64,000 nucleotides of DNA from JAYEPK01 sp048569615 (GTDB lineage: Archaea; Thermoplasmatota; Penumbrarchaeia; Penumbrarchaeales; Penumbrarchaeaceae), in contig JBLIRK010000007.1 of NCBI GenBank assembly GCA_048569615.1, positions 1 through 64,000 on the forward strand, in the 5' to 3' direction. Numbering within the stretch: the first letter of the stretch is position 1; each line of letters opens with the position of its first letter. The translations under genes and the position numbers were made by a program. A model generated the notes under the pieces. The model did no database searches. It was given only the letters and a program-made list of their open reading frames with translations, and was not told the DNA's origin. Positions 44,587 to 54,600 of this stretch are shown here, piece after piece.

Positions 44587-46085
44587 TCGTCGAGGTGGGA
44601 GAGCACGTCCAGCATCTCCTTCTCGACGTCCTTGGGCTTCTTCTTCCCTCCACCGAAGGAGAGCAGGGGAGCGGTCTTCATTGCTTCCTTCTTCCCGGGC
44701 TTGTTCAGGTTCGGTATCTCTATGTCGAAGTCGTCATCCTGCCTCTTGAGGTCTAGGACGGCTGGCTCCCTTCTCGGAGGCGCATGCTTCGCGGGAGCAG
44801 GGGTCGGGAGCTCCTTCATCCTGGTCTCCTGGAAGCGCTTCTTCTCCTGCTCCTGCTTCCTCTTGAACTCCTGCTTCTCGGCATCGTACTGCGACTTCAA
44901 GACCTTCCGCCGCTCCTTCCTCTCCATCCTTCTCCGCTTCCACCTCTCCCTCCTCTCGGGCTTGTTGGCAAAATGGTAGAGGGCAATGAAACCGGGGTCC
45001 TTGCCCGGCGGTAGTTTCCTCTTCCTCAGTGTCAGGGGATTGACTCCGAAGTTGAAGAAGAACACGGCGAGCAGGATCCAGAAAACGATGGCCCACATGT
45101 ACGGGATGTAGACGAAATCGACACCTGTGATCTGGACGAGGAGTCCCTCCTGGTCATATACGAACTCCATCAAGTAGTCATTGTCCTGGACGTTGTACTT
45201 GGAGAAATAGGAGTTGAGATGGACAGGGATTATTATCGTCTCACCATGGAGCTTGGCCTGGAAGGTCCTGGGCGAGGTTATCTTTATGGTGGTGTAGGCG
45301 CGCTCCCCCGGTCCGATATCGAGGACGGTCTCCTCCATCTCTATGACCCAACCTCCCTTTGTCAAGGCGTGCATGGTGGGGATATCTATCTCAACTCTCT
45401 CGTAGCCGTTGCCCTGGTTGAACACACTGCATTTCAACGTGCCCTTGCCTCCGGAAAGCACGGAGAGCATGGGGGGATCGGTCTCGAACCTGAGCTGGTG
45501 GAAGGGTCTGACATTGATATATATGGGATAGTCTGGGATCGCTCCCGTGCTCCGGGAACCTCCCGCTTGGTACTTCATCAGCCACTCGCCCTTGACCGTG
45601 ACCTTGATGAGGTCGTTGGGCCCGGTGGAATACCTCGTGAAGGGAGAGATCCTGACGAATACCTTGACGGCGATGGCCTCGTACTTGAATCCGGGCCTGA
45701 ACTCCCATATCGGCTTGTCGATGGAATGGGTGAGCTCGGGATGCTCGCATTCGGTCCACATCCTCAGAAAAACCGCGGTCCTCTCGAACTTGGCCGATCG
45801 GTAGATGGACACGTATCCCGAAATATTGGACTGCCCCGGAATCGTGCTCTTGTCCGCCAGATAGGCCTGGGGCCCCGTCCAAAGGTCAATAACATTGCCG
45901 TCCCTCTCGTTTCTCTGGGCTTCGTTCGAGGGCTCGAAGTTGAAGGTGACATTGATGGGCCTTACCGCCCGGGCGTCCTCGGTAAAGGGGCCGTATAGTA
46001 CGAGGGTGGCTCCCAGCATGATGACAAGCATTCCCATTACAAGGGGGAGCCTCGTGCGGGATAACTTCCATCTGCCTTCCAGCAT
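44583..46085 (-). CDS. Membrane-anchored surface protein with basic cytoplasmic tail
   Basis: 500 residues from ATG 46085, which has GAGGTG seven bases upstream; an earlier ATG at 46100 overlaps the DUF211 stop and is also possible. A signal-anchor (about 8-32), an extracellular region of about 280 residues with NEW3/CARDB-like strands (SVFNQGNGYERVEIDIP), a second helix (about 322-343), then a 150-residue cytoplasmic tail that is highly basic, lysine/arginine-rich and coiled (EKQEFKRKQEQEKKRFQE) and ends acidic. The tail suggests contact with nucleic acid or an acidic partner. Operon: DUF211, this gene, and the acidic protein at 43108. Confidence 0.7.
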   Translation of the reverse strand: MLEGRWKLSRTRLPLVMGMLVIMLGATLVLYGPFTEDARAVRPINVTFNFEPSNEAQRNERDGNVIDLWTGPQAYLADKSTIPGQSNISGYVSIYRSAKFERTAVFLRMWTECEHPELTHSIDKPIWEFRPGFKYEAIAVKVFVRISPFTRYSTGPNDLIKVTVKGEWLMKYQAGGSRSTGAIPDYPIYINVRPFHQLRFETDPPMLSVLSGGKGTLKCSVFNQGNGYERVEIDIPTMHALTKGGWVIEMEETVLDIGPGERAYTTIKITSPRTFQAKLHGETIIIPVHLNSYFSKYNVQDNDYLMEFVYDQEGLLVQITGVDFVYIPYMWAIVFWILLAVFFFNFGVNPLTLRKRKLPPGKDPGFIALYHFANKPERRERWKRRRMERKERRKVLKSQYDAEKQEFKRKQEQEKKRFQETRMKELPTPAPAKHAPPRREPAVLDLKRQDDDFDIEIPNLNKPGKKEAMKTAPLLSFGGGKKKPKDVEKEMLDVLSHLDD

Positions 46086-46096
46086 GGTGATGCACC

Positions 46097-46387
46097 TCAT
46101 CGGTCCTGGGGGGTGTCCACTTCTTCCACTATCTCCTCACCAGCATAGATCGCATCTATGGAGTGGACCGATCCAGCCATCTCCTCGATGGCCTTTCGGA
46201 TCTGCACATAGTTGAGATTGAAGCCCTCGACTATCACCTTGATGTTCTCGGTCTCCTGGTCCACCTCATTCAGGAATATGGAGACTCCCGACACGTGTTT
46301 TATGGCTGACAGCTTCTCGGAGTATTCGACTATATCCGGCTTGTGGGGTTTGAGAACATCGAGAACTATTTTCCTTAGGTTGGTCAA
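46097..46387 (-). CDS. DUF211 protein
   Basis: 96 residues from TTG with a GGGAGG site about nine bases upstream. The LRKIVLDVLKPHKPDIVEYS opening and VSIFLNEVDQETENIKVIVEG strand match DUF211, a small archaeal ferredoxin-like fold that forms oligomers and may bind metal or anions. Function unproven. It is the first gene of the operon that continues with 44583-46085 and 43108-44586. An inverted-orientation TATA box at 46442-46450 may serve it. Confidence 0.85.
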   Translation of the reverse strand: MTNLRKIVLDVLKPHKPDIVEYSEKLSAIKHVSGVSIFLNEVDQETENIKVIVEGFNLNYVQIRKAIEEMAGSVHSIDAIYAGEEIVEEVDTPQDR

Positions 46388-46441
46388 CCCTTTGCCTCCC
46401 TGTCCGAAATGTATTTGTGTTTATGTTGTGTATTGGGAGGC

Positions 46442-46451
46442 GCTATATAAA
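46442..46451. promoter_or_regulatory. Shared TATA-box region between DUF211 and a membrane-protein gene
   Basis: GCTATATAAAAGG reads as a TATA box on either strand (minus: CTTTTATATAGC). The DUF211 start is about 55 bases to its left, and the membrane-protein ATG at 46521 about 70 bases to its right. The rest of 46388-46520 contains no gene. Confidence 0.45.
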
Positions 46452-46520
46452 AGGGTTGGGTCAACACCCTAGAAACTTGAATGACTGGCTCTGGCCAGCA
46501 ACATGAAGGATTGATGAAGG

Positions 46521-46913
46521 ATGGAGGAAAAGAGACCGTCGTTCATAAGGGCAGCCCTAATCACGATGGGGCTTTATCTGCTGTCCGTCCCCTTCATCAT
46601 CATACCTTTGATAGGGCCCATACTCGCGGTCACCTTCGTCCCTTATTTGGCTTCGGCAATGGGCTCCAGGTCGGCCCATCCCAAGGAGCGGCTCCCTCTT
46701 GCTTTCACCTGTGCATTTATATGGTCGGCCATTCAAACCCTTGTCATCATCCTGGTAATGAGCAGGATCGCGGAGCTCTCCCCAATGGGTTTCAGGCTGG
46801 ACAGCATTGCAATATGGCTGCTTTTAATGATATGGCTCCTCAACACGCTTTTCACGGTGCTTGGGGCGCTTCATCCCTGGAAGGACCCCTTCAAGGGGCC
46901 GCAGGAACCGTAA
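46521..46913 (+). CDS. Small multi-helix membrane protein
   Basis: 130 residues with three hydrophobic segments (about 10-45, possibly two helices, 62-85, and 92-115) and a basic, cytoplasmic N-terminus. Glycine/alanine-rich helix packing and a PFKGPQEP tail are the only other features. No family recognised. It converges on the zinc-ribbon membrane protein with a four-base gap. Confidence 0.6.
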   Translation: MEEKRPSFIRAALITMGLYLLSVPFIIIPLIGPILAVTFVPYLASAMGSRSAHPKERLPLAFTCAFIWSAIQTLVIILVMSRIAELSPMGFRLDSIAIWLLLMIWLLNTLFTVLGALHPWKDPFKGPQEP

Positions 46914-46917
46914 CGTT

Positions 46918-48111
46918 TCACTGCTGGGGCGGAGGCGTCCGGGGCTGCATCTGCTGACCCTGGGGAGCTGGAGGCTTCTGCGGCTGGGTCATTTGAGGCT
47001 GCTGGTATTGCGGAGCGGGAGCCTGTGCGGGCTGAGGTTGGGCATACTGGACCTGACCAGGTTGCTGTACCGGTTGAGGTTGTGCATATTTTACCTGGGC
47101 AGGCTGCTGAGCAGGCTGTACCTGGCCGCCGGCAGCTGCGGGAGGTTGAGCACGCATCTGCGGCGGCTGCTCCTCCCATGAAGGAGCGAAGGCCCCCATC
47201 TGGGCAACGGCCTTGTCCAGATCCGGATCCTCCTCAGGATAGGCGGCTTCCATGGCCTCTTTCTGCTCCTCGGAATAGGACTGCCACTGCTGCATCCTCT
47301 GCTGCTCCGCCATCTTCTTCCTTGCGGCTTCCCGAAGCATCAGCTGCTGTCTTCTCAGCTCCTTGTCCTCCTCCATCAGGCGCTCCATGGACCTGTCCGC
47401 CTTTCCAACTGCCCCGATCGTAAGAAGTGTCGCCCCGATCAGAAGCACTAGGAGACCAGGTAAAGTGAATACCCATCCGGATATCCAGCCCTTTCCGCCC
47501 CATACGGGCTCTGCAGTGGCCACGGCCCTCATCTCCCCCCACTCGTTTGGCTTTGCCTCGACTATGACCAGGACCCGGTCTCCGCGGTCCCCAAGATCCT
47601 TTGCGGAATAGATCCAAACGTGGGGCTCCAGATTGACGTTGCTCGTACTGTGGGCGTTTGCCCTGTTGTCAACACCATCCCCGTTTATCTCATAGGCGGT
47701 CATCTTCATATAACCGGCGCTGTCGCCCTGCCATCCGGTATCCTCATCGGTGACCTCCTTGGTTATCTCGCCGAATATCCACTCCTCGCCGCCGGGGACC
47801 TCGTAGTGCCATGCATCGTTATAATAGGGCTTGATCGAATCCGGGTTGAAAACTGCCACCATCATGATCATGAAGATGAGGATCATCAGGAAGAATCCCA
47901 CGACCGCCGTGATACCTCCCGCCCCAATCAGTAGGGGATTTCTGATTCGCTGGACCTTTACCTTTGACATCTTCTCCTGGATGTCTTCCTCCGTGATCTC
48001 GGGAACCTCCTCCCCCGGAATGAAAACGAGAGGGGATCCGCAGTGTGAGCATTTCTGGATATCGCCGTAGTTGTTCTTACCGCATTTCGGGCACCGGGTT
48101 GCCATGTCCAC
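46918..48111 (-). CDS. Zinc-ribbon membrane protein with long Gln/Pro-rich tail
   Basis: 397 residues. A zinc ribbon (Cys7, Cys10, Cys21, Cys24) begins the protein in the cytoplasm. Then a membrane helix (about 58-88), an extracellular domain of about 110 residues with a DTGWQGDSAGYMKM segment, and a second helix (about 208-235) place the C-terminus back in the cytoplasm. The tail has a coiled segment (ELRRQQLMLREAARKKMAEQ) and about 100 residues of Gln/Pro-rich repeats with the units QPAQVKYAQPQP and QPGQVQYAQPQP. Such low-complexity tails often bind proteins; the function is unknown. Confidence 0.75.
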   Translation of the reverse strand: MDMATRCPKCGKNNYGDIQKCSHCGSPLVFIPGEEVPEITEEDIQEKMSKVKVQRIRNPLLIGAGGITAVVGFFLMILIFMIMMVAVFNPDSIKPYYNDAWHYEVPGGEEWIFGEITKEVTDEDTGWQGDSAGYMKMTAYEINGDGVDNRANAHSTSNVNLEPHVWIYSAKDLGDRGDRVLVIVEAKPNEWGEMRAVATAEPVWGGKGWISGWVFTLPGLLVLLIGATLLTIGAVGKADRSMERLMEEDKELRRQQLMLREAARKKMAEQQRMQQWQSYSEEQKEAMEAAYPEEDPDLDKAVAQMGAFAPSWEEQPPQMRAQPPAAAGGQVQPAQQPAQVKYAQPQPVQQPGQVQYAQPQPAQAPAPQYQQPQMTQPQKPPAPQGQQMQPRTPPPQQ

Positions 48112-48199
48112 ACCCCGACCAGCATAATGCTAATGGATATAATAGATTTCGTCAGGATGGGGCATCGCTCACTCAAGGAGCCGATCCGAAAAAAAGGTT

Positions 48200-48463
48200 C
48201 TACTTTATACTTTCCAGAATGGATGTCGCATTCCATATGAGGGTCCTTGCATGGAGGGGTATGTTCGGATCGTTTGACAGCTCCTCCAGCGTTGAAACGA
48301 CGCTTGCGCACCTGAGGTCAAGGGCCTCTCTATTGTCAAAGAGCCTCTCCTTGGAGTCCTTTGCTCCCTTCCTGATGTTCCTTGGAACGGACGTGTCCTC
48401 GGAAAGCATATCGAGGTACGCGGAAACCTGCTCTAGCTTCTTCTCTGTGGAGTGGTCGACCAT
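48200..48463 (-). CDS. UPF0147 family protein
   Basis: 87 residues from ATG 48463, chosen because GGAGG lies seven bases before it and one base before the alternative ATG at 48469; longer readings are basic and not family-like. The sequence EQVSAYLDMLSEDTSVPRN and a pair of helices ending with ARTLIWNATSILESI match UPF0147, a small helical archaeal protein of unknown function. It stands between the zinc-ribbon membrane protein and the giant repeat protein; 48464-48612 holds only promoter sequence. Confidence 0.85.
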   Translation of the reverse strand: MVDHSTEKKLEQVSAYLDMLSEDTSVPRNIRKGAKDSKERLFDNREALDLRCASVVSTLEELSNDPNIPLHARTLIWNATSILESIK

Positions 48464-48612
48464 GATCATTCCTCCTTTACCCAGCTCTACGGACGGTGCA
48501 TGTGATTGACGTGCTGTATAAAAACATTTCCACAAAAAGGGTTCCCTGATCAGAGTAATTATTAATAAAAAAAGGAGAGGGAAGAGTCTCCCTCTCCGCA
48601 TCTACATTGGCA

Positions 48613-51600
48613 TCACTTCTTCTCTGGTATGACCAGAGTCACACCGCATTCCTTGCAAGGCACCTCGGCGGGCCTCTTGTCGATGGAGACGACCTGCTGG
48701 GTCATGCACTTGGGGCACTGGACCTTCACATTCTCCTTCGATGCGGGCTTCTTGTCAGAGACCGGTGCGAGTTTTCCGGGAGCCGAGGGGAGACCGGCAG
48801 CAGCTCCGCTCGGGGCCATGGGGGCGCCGGCGGCTTCCTTGATGACCTTCCTGGGACCGCCCGGACCTCCTTCGGCCTTTAGCTTGCTTATTATCTCCTC
48901 CAGCTCCTTGACCTCCCTGTTCTTGTTCATAGACAGCAATACAGCGGCTATTATCGCCAGCAGAGCGACAAGTGCAAGGGCTCCTATGAACCATATACTG
49001 CCAAGTATCGAGCTGAAATTGAAGCGGGATACGCTCAATTTCTTTGCCTTGGCCTCGTTGTTGGAGGTCGAGGTTTCGATTATGGCATCACCCTCGTTGA
49101 TCCTCACCTCGAGCTTGTGGTCTCCCGCTGTTGCCTCCCACTCGAAGACGAAGGTGGTGTTGTCGCCCGCCCCTATGTTGTCCGGATCGGTCCTGATGGC
49201 CTTGTTGCCGTCATAGAGCGTCACCTCGACATCCTCGGCTAGGGCGGACCCTTCGTTGAATACCGTAACCTCCACTTCGTAGATCTCGCCGTCCACCGGG
49301 TTCGAGGGCAGCCTGATGTCCTTGGCAGCCAATGTCAGATCGGGGACAAGAGCTGTCACGTGGATGGTGAAGTAGATCCTCTCCTGCTTCCCGGCACTGG
49401 AGCCGTCATCGGGGATGACCTCGAACCTGAGGTCCTTGTAGCCGGAATAGAAGCCGTCGGTCGGCTGGAACCTGATGGTAACGGTGATCTCCTCCTCGTC
49501 TCCCATGGGTATCGCCACATGGGCCTTGGACACGGTAATCTCCCATCCGGCAGGATTCGAGGGCTTCTTTATCTCGAAGGTGTCGTCCTTGTTGCCGAGG
49601 TTTTCCAGGGTCACCTTGATCTCAAGGTCCTCGTCGTCATTGACCTCCCACCTTTCGGGACTTGCTGCCTCCGCACCCTTGCTTACATCCGCCACTTCCG
49701 CCTTGAAGACCTGCTCCACATCCACCGTGAAATCCAACTCCTCGGGGGCCTTGTCCCTGTCTCCCTTGGAAGACACTTCGACGGTGAATTCGTAGCTGTC
49801 CGCCTCTACGTCCCGCGGCTCCCTTACCTCATCGAGATCGGGTATGGTGACGTTGAAAAATACATATATCTCCTCGTCGGGCAGGAGAGTGATCGCCCGG
49901 TATTGGTTCGGGATATCCACCCAGTTGTCCTTGTTGCCCTTCACATCGACCTCGAATGTATCTTCGGTGTTTGCCCTGTTGTGCAGCTTGAACCTGAAGG
50001 TGATCCTGTCTCCCGGTTCCGCTTCCTCTGTGTCCTTGTCCGTTTCGAGTGTGTGCTCGAAGGATTCCTCTATCTCGATGCGGAGAAGTATCCAGTCGGT
50101 TGCCTTCTCCCTCTCGGTCTTGGAGGTGGAGTCCCTCATCACGGAGATGTTGAAGTAGTAGAAGCCTGCAAGGGCATCCTGGTTGTCGTCCGGGACCCTG
50201 ATGGTAAGGGTGAAGCCCTTCTCGTCCGATGTCCTCCCCTTTGCGTCAAGTGAGAGCTTGGAATTGGAAAGGGTTGCCCAGTTGTCGGTATCCTCCTCCC
50301 GGACCTCGATCCTGAATGTGTCGTCCTCGTTGCCGAGATTGGCCAGGGTCAGGTCGAAGACTATGTCGTCACCTACCCTGCTCTTCTTCTCCTCGGATTC
50401 CGCCGTCACCTCGACGCCGTAGGTCTGCTGGACGTCGATGGTGAACTCCTTCCAAGCCGTCACGTAGTCTTCAGAGGTCCGGAAACCGGTAGTTTCTCCC
50501 TCGGATATCCATCTCGCCTTGAAGCTGTACCTTCCCGTGAGAGTGTCGGCGGGCATCTCTACCTTGATCCTTAGAGAGACCAGCTTGCCCTTTCCTACCT
50601 CGTATATCTCCTTACCGCCAAAATAGAGGAACTGGAAATCCTCGGGCAGGCTCTCGTCTATCTCCAGCTGGAAATTGTCGTTACCGGTTCCGGTATTCTT
50701 TACCTGTATGTCGAAGTAGACCTCCATCTTCGTTGGATCGGTCTTGTTGAGGAAGGTCGGGAACAGATCGTTACCCCTGATGTCGGCGCCATAGGCCTGC
50801 TTGACCTTTGTGATGAGCTTGAGGGGCTCGGAGTATTTGTTATCCGCAGCGACATCGCCCTCCGAATAGGCCCATATGGTGGTGTTGAAGTCGAATACCC
50901 GGTAGCTCGAATCCGGGATCTTCACGCTAACGGTTATGGTCTCGGACTGGCCCTTGGGGATCTGTGTCGTTACCTTCTTGCTGAGGGTCACCCATTCCGG
51001 ATACTGTGAGAATTCGATGTTGTCCCATACCTCCTGGGAAACGGCAGCCGGGCGCGTCATGCCCGACTTCAGCACCTCAAGCTTGAAGGTGTCCGCGTCC
51101 TCACCCTTGTTCCTGACCTGGACCTCGTAGAGGACTTCGGTGGTTCTTTCATCGACGTCCGGCGTGATCTCCTTTGTCTCCTCGCTGGAGACAAGCTCAA
51201 GGTCCCTCCTGGGCTCCACCTTGACCCTCAGCGGCTGCTGGTCGGTCTTGTCCGTGTCGCCCTTGGAGATCGCCTTTATCGTAAAGGTTACCTCCTCCGC
51301 GGCAGCGGATTCAGGTATGTCTATCTCGACCCAGATGGTCTTGTCACCGTCTATAGCCAGATCATCGACCGATGTCTCCAGGGTATTGACCCCTCCAGTG
51401 ACGAAACCGAAGTCCGCCCATTGGGATTTGCTCGAGGAGAGCTCGATATCGAAACCGTCAAGCGTGTTGCCCTTGTTCTTCAGCTTGACGCTGAAGGTAA
51501 CCAATTCGGTGGGTTCGGCCTCCTTCAGGGTGGTCCCCGTCGGAACAGTGAGATCCGGGAGGAACTCCTCGTTCACGTCAACATCGAAGCCGGTCAGTGT

Positions 51601-54600
51601 GTATGCGCTCTTCCCCGACACCGAAGCGTTGAATGTGAAGGTTATCTTTCCCGCAATGGCAGAGCTCTTGACATCGATGGTCGCGATAATGTCGGTGGCG
51701 CTGTTTGGTTTCAGGCCCGACACCGTTGAGGGGGATATGGATACCCAATTGGAATAACCAGTCGGATTTGTTGTCTGCAATTTCACATTGATCGTGGCCG
51801 GCTCGTTGCCCTTGTTGGTTATATTGAGCTTTATGTTGGTGAGCTTGGTGCCCGGATCGGCGCTTGCCGACCCTTGGGGTATTATGAACTGGACCTTGTA
51901 GACCGGCATTACCTTCACCTTGATGGTGAAAGTGTCGACCACGATATCGTCCAGGTCCTGTGTGGTCTCTCCCTCCGATGTTGCCTTGACGCTCAATTCG
52001 TAGGTCCCGGTCTCTATGATCTTGTCATCGATGGAGGGAACGGTCACGTTCACCCATATGGATGCCCTTGCCTCGGAGGCAAGGACGATCAGTGATGGCG
52101 ATATCTCGATGTTGTCGAAGAGCTCGGAGACCGATGTCTTTTCCACCTCGATGGAGAATGTGTCAGATGTCCTGGTTCCCCTGTTCTGAAGACTCATCAG
52201 GAAGGAGGCTGCCTCGCCCGGGAGGGCCTGCTCGAAATCGTCATTGGTGGCAAGGTTCCCGGCATAGGCATCCGCGAATACGGCGGTGAAGTACCTCTCG
52301 TCAAATATGGTCTCATCCTCCGAGTGAGTGGCCTTTACCTTGACCCAGACAGAGCCCCAGTCGGTGTTCACATCCTGTGCGATGGTGGCCGTGAGGGTGA
52401 TCACTTCCTGCTCCAGGGGAGCGAGGACCCTTGTCGTCTGGTTCGCTGTCGGAATGCTCCAGCTCACTTTAGTGCCGTAATCCGGGTGCTGTATGCTTAG
52501 ACCATAATAATCGTTCGTGGTTCCCCTGTTCTGGATCACAACGCTGAACTTGACGTTGCTTCCCAGTGCCACCTGGCTGCTGTTTATTCCGGAGAGTATC
52601 CTCACTCTATGGACCGGATCAAGGACCAGGTTGAGGGTTATGGTCTTGATCTTGTCGTCAGCCGTGTTGGTCAGGGTTCCGTTGTCGGACCTGGTCTCAA
52701 CGGTGAACTGATAGGTCCCTGCGCTGATGCCGGAGCTTATCTTTGGCATGTCCATTGTCATCCTGGCTGCCTTGGATTCACCTCCGTTTATTGTGATCTG
52801 GCTCTTGCTGTTCTCCACGAAATTGATGGTGTAAAGGCCGGCGAAGCCGCTGGGTGCCTGCTTCACGCTCACCTTGATGGATGTGTCGGTCCCCGACCCT
52901 CTATTGAAGACGTCCATATCGAAATAGACCTTCCTGGCGGGTCCCGTATCGTTGGAGAACTGTCCCCTCATGCTCTCCCTGTTGGCAGTTATGTCCACGG
53001 CGTAGAGCTGGGGGATCCTCACGGAGAGCCAGATGGTCTTGAACACGTTGCTGTTCTGGGAGCTTGCGTTCACCATGAACCGGTATGTTCCCTCGGTCGA
53101 CGTGGAGGGAGCCGAAACGGTTATGTTGAAGTAATAGACCTGGTCCGAATCGAGCAGCGGGGTGGTCGCCGCGGAGATCAGAGGGCTCCAGTCGGTCTGG
53201 ATCTGCTGTGTTTCCCCGTTGACGGCCAGGTTGAAGGCATCCCTTCCGTTCCCTTTGTTCTGGAGTCTCACCATTATGCTGTATGTGTTCCCGGGCTGGC
53301 CCCGGGATATGATGGCGCCGTTGGGCGCATCCAGGAACGCTCCGTAGTCCTTGTTTATCTTCGCCTGGAAGCTGGATGATACCGAGGGACCATGGGTGGA
53401 GTTGGCGTAGATCTTCAGTGTATAGGTCTGGGCAAGGACTATGTCGGCATCGGGGGTCACAGTGACGGTGACGAGCTGCTTGCCGTCCCTGGGAAGGGTG
53501 ATGGAGGAGGGCTCCACGGAGGTATCCTGGAATCCGTCGGGATACTGGACCTCAAAGTCGAAATCGTCCTGGTCGTTCCCGATGTTCGTAACGTTGAATG
53601 TGAAGGTGATGGTCCCGTCCGGGTCCACTGTCTTAAGGGATGAGCCCGTGTTCAGAATCCTGACATCATAGAAAGGCTGGACGACGCAGGAGACCTTGAC
53701 AGACCTCTTGATGTTGCCATCCCCAACGGAGGTGGCGTTGATGTAGAACTCTCCCTTGGAGTTCACCGCCGGCCTCAGGGATTTTGAGGGCGGATAGGCG
53801 AAGAAGGTGACGTTCACCTTCCCGTCAGCCACGACCTTGGAGGTCGTGGTCGTTGAAAGGTCTCCGCCCCATCCCGCTGTAATGTACTGTGGCGGGATGT
53901 AATATTGAAGGTTGAACTGGTCCTCTCCGTTTCCAAGGTTCGTTATCTGGACGTTGAAGTTCACAACGGTCTGTGTCGTGATGTCCACCTGTTTGACACC
54001 CTCGGACTGAATGGAGAGCTTGTATTCCTGCTTCACATTGGTGGTTATCGTCCTTGTTGCCGAGGTGGTGTTGTCGGTAAGGGACCGGGCCCTTACCGTG
54101 ACCTGGTACGTCTGGGCCTTGGCATTGGATGGGGATTGGATCGTAACTATCGCCTGTTTCTTGGTGTTGGGTTCGAACTTTCCGGTATCGAAATCTATGG
54201 ATGCCGACCATCCTGTGGGCACTGTGGTGGCCTCGAGGTTGTATCCGTCCAGATCGTTCCCGCTGTTGGTCACGTTGAACCTGTAGGTGACGGCGTCGCC
54301 CGGATAGACGTTCTTGATTCCGGGGGATTCCAGCAGAACCCCGTAGGTCCTCTTGATTATCGTGGAAAGAAGAACAGACTGGGATGAGTTGATGGGATCG
54401 TTCTGGGACGTCGCTTTGATGGTGGCATAGCAGTAAGCGGAGATGTTCACCCCCGTTGGAGCCCTGACGCTCACGGTGAAGGTGTCGGTCCCGCCACTGG
54501 CTATGTTGGACGTGGTGGTCTTGGATAATGTGACCTGCCATCCGGTCGGTGAAGTGGAGACCGTGCTGCTGATGGTGTACCTGTCCCCGTTGTTGCCCTC

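Noticed and set aside
47030..47110. CRISPR-like repeats
   Set aside because: The near-repeats encode a Gln/Pro-rich protein tail (QPAQVKYAQPQP type) in frame; spacing is short and variable and no cas genes are present.
48464..48601. An N-terminal extension of the UPF0147 protein
   Set aside because: The extension is basic and hydrophobic, lacks family similarity, and an ideal ribosome site lies before ATG 48463.
49360..50253. Plus-strand open frames opposite the giant Ig-repeat gene
   Set aside because: They arise from the regular codon pattern of the repeats; they have no ribosome sites and composition unlike neighbouring proteins.
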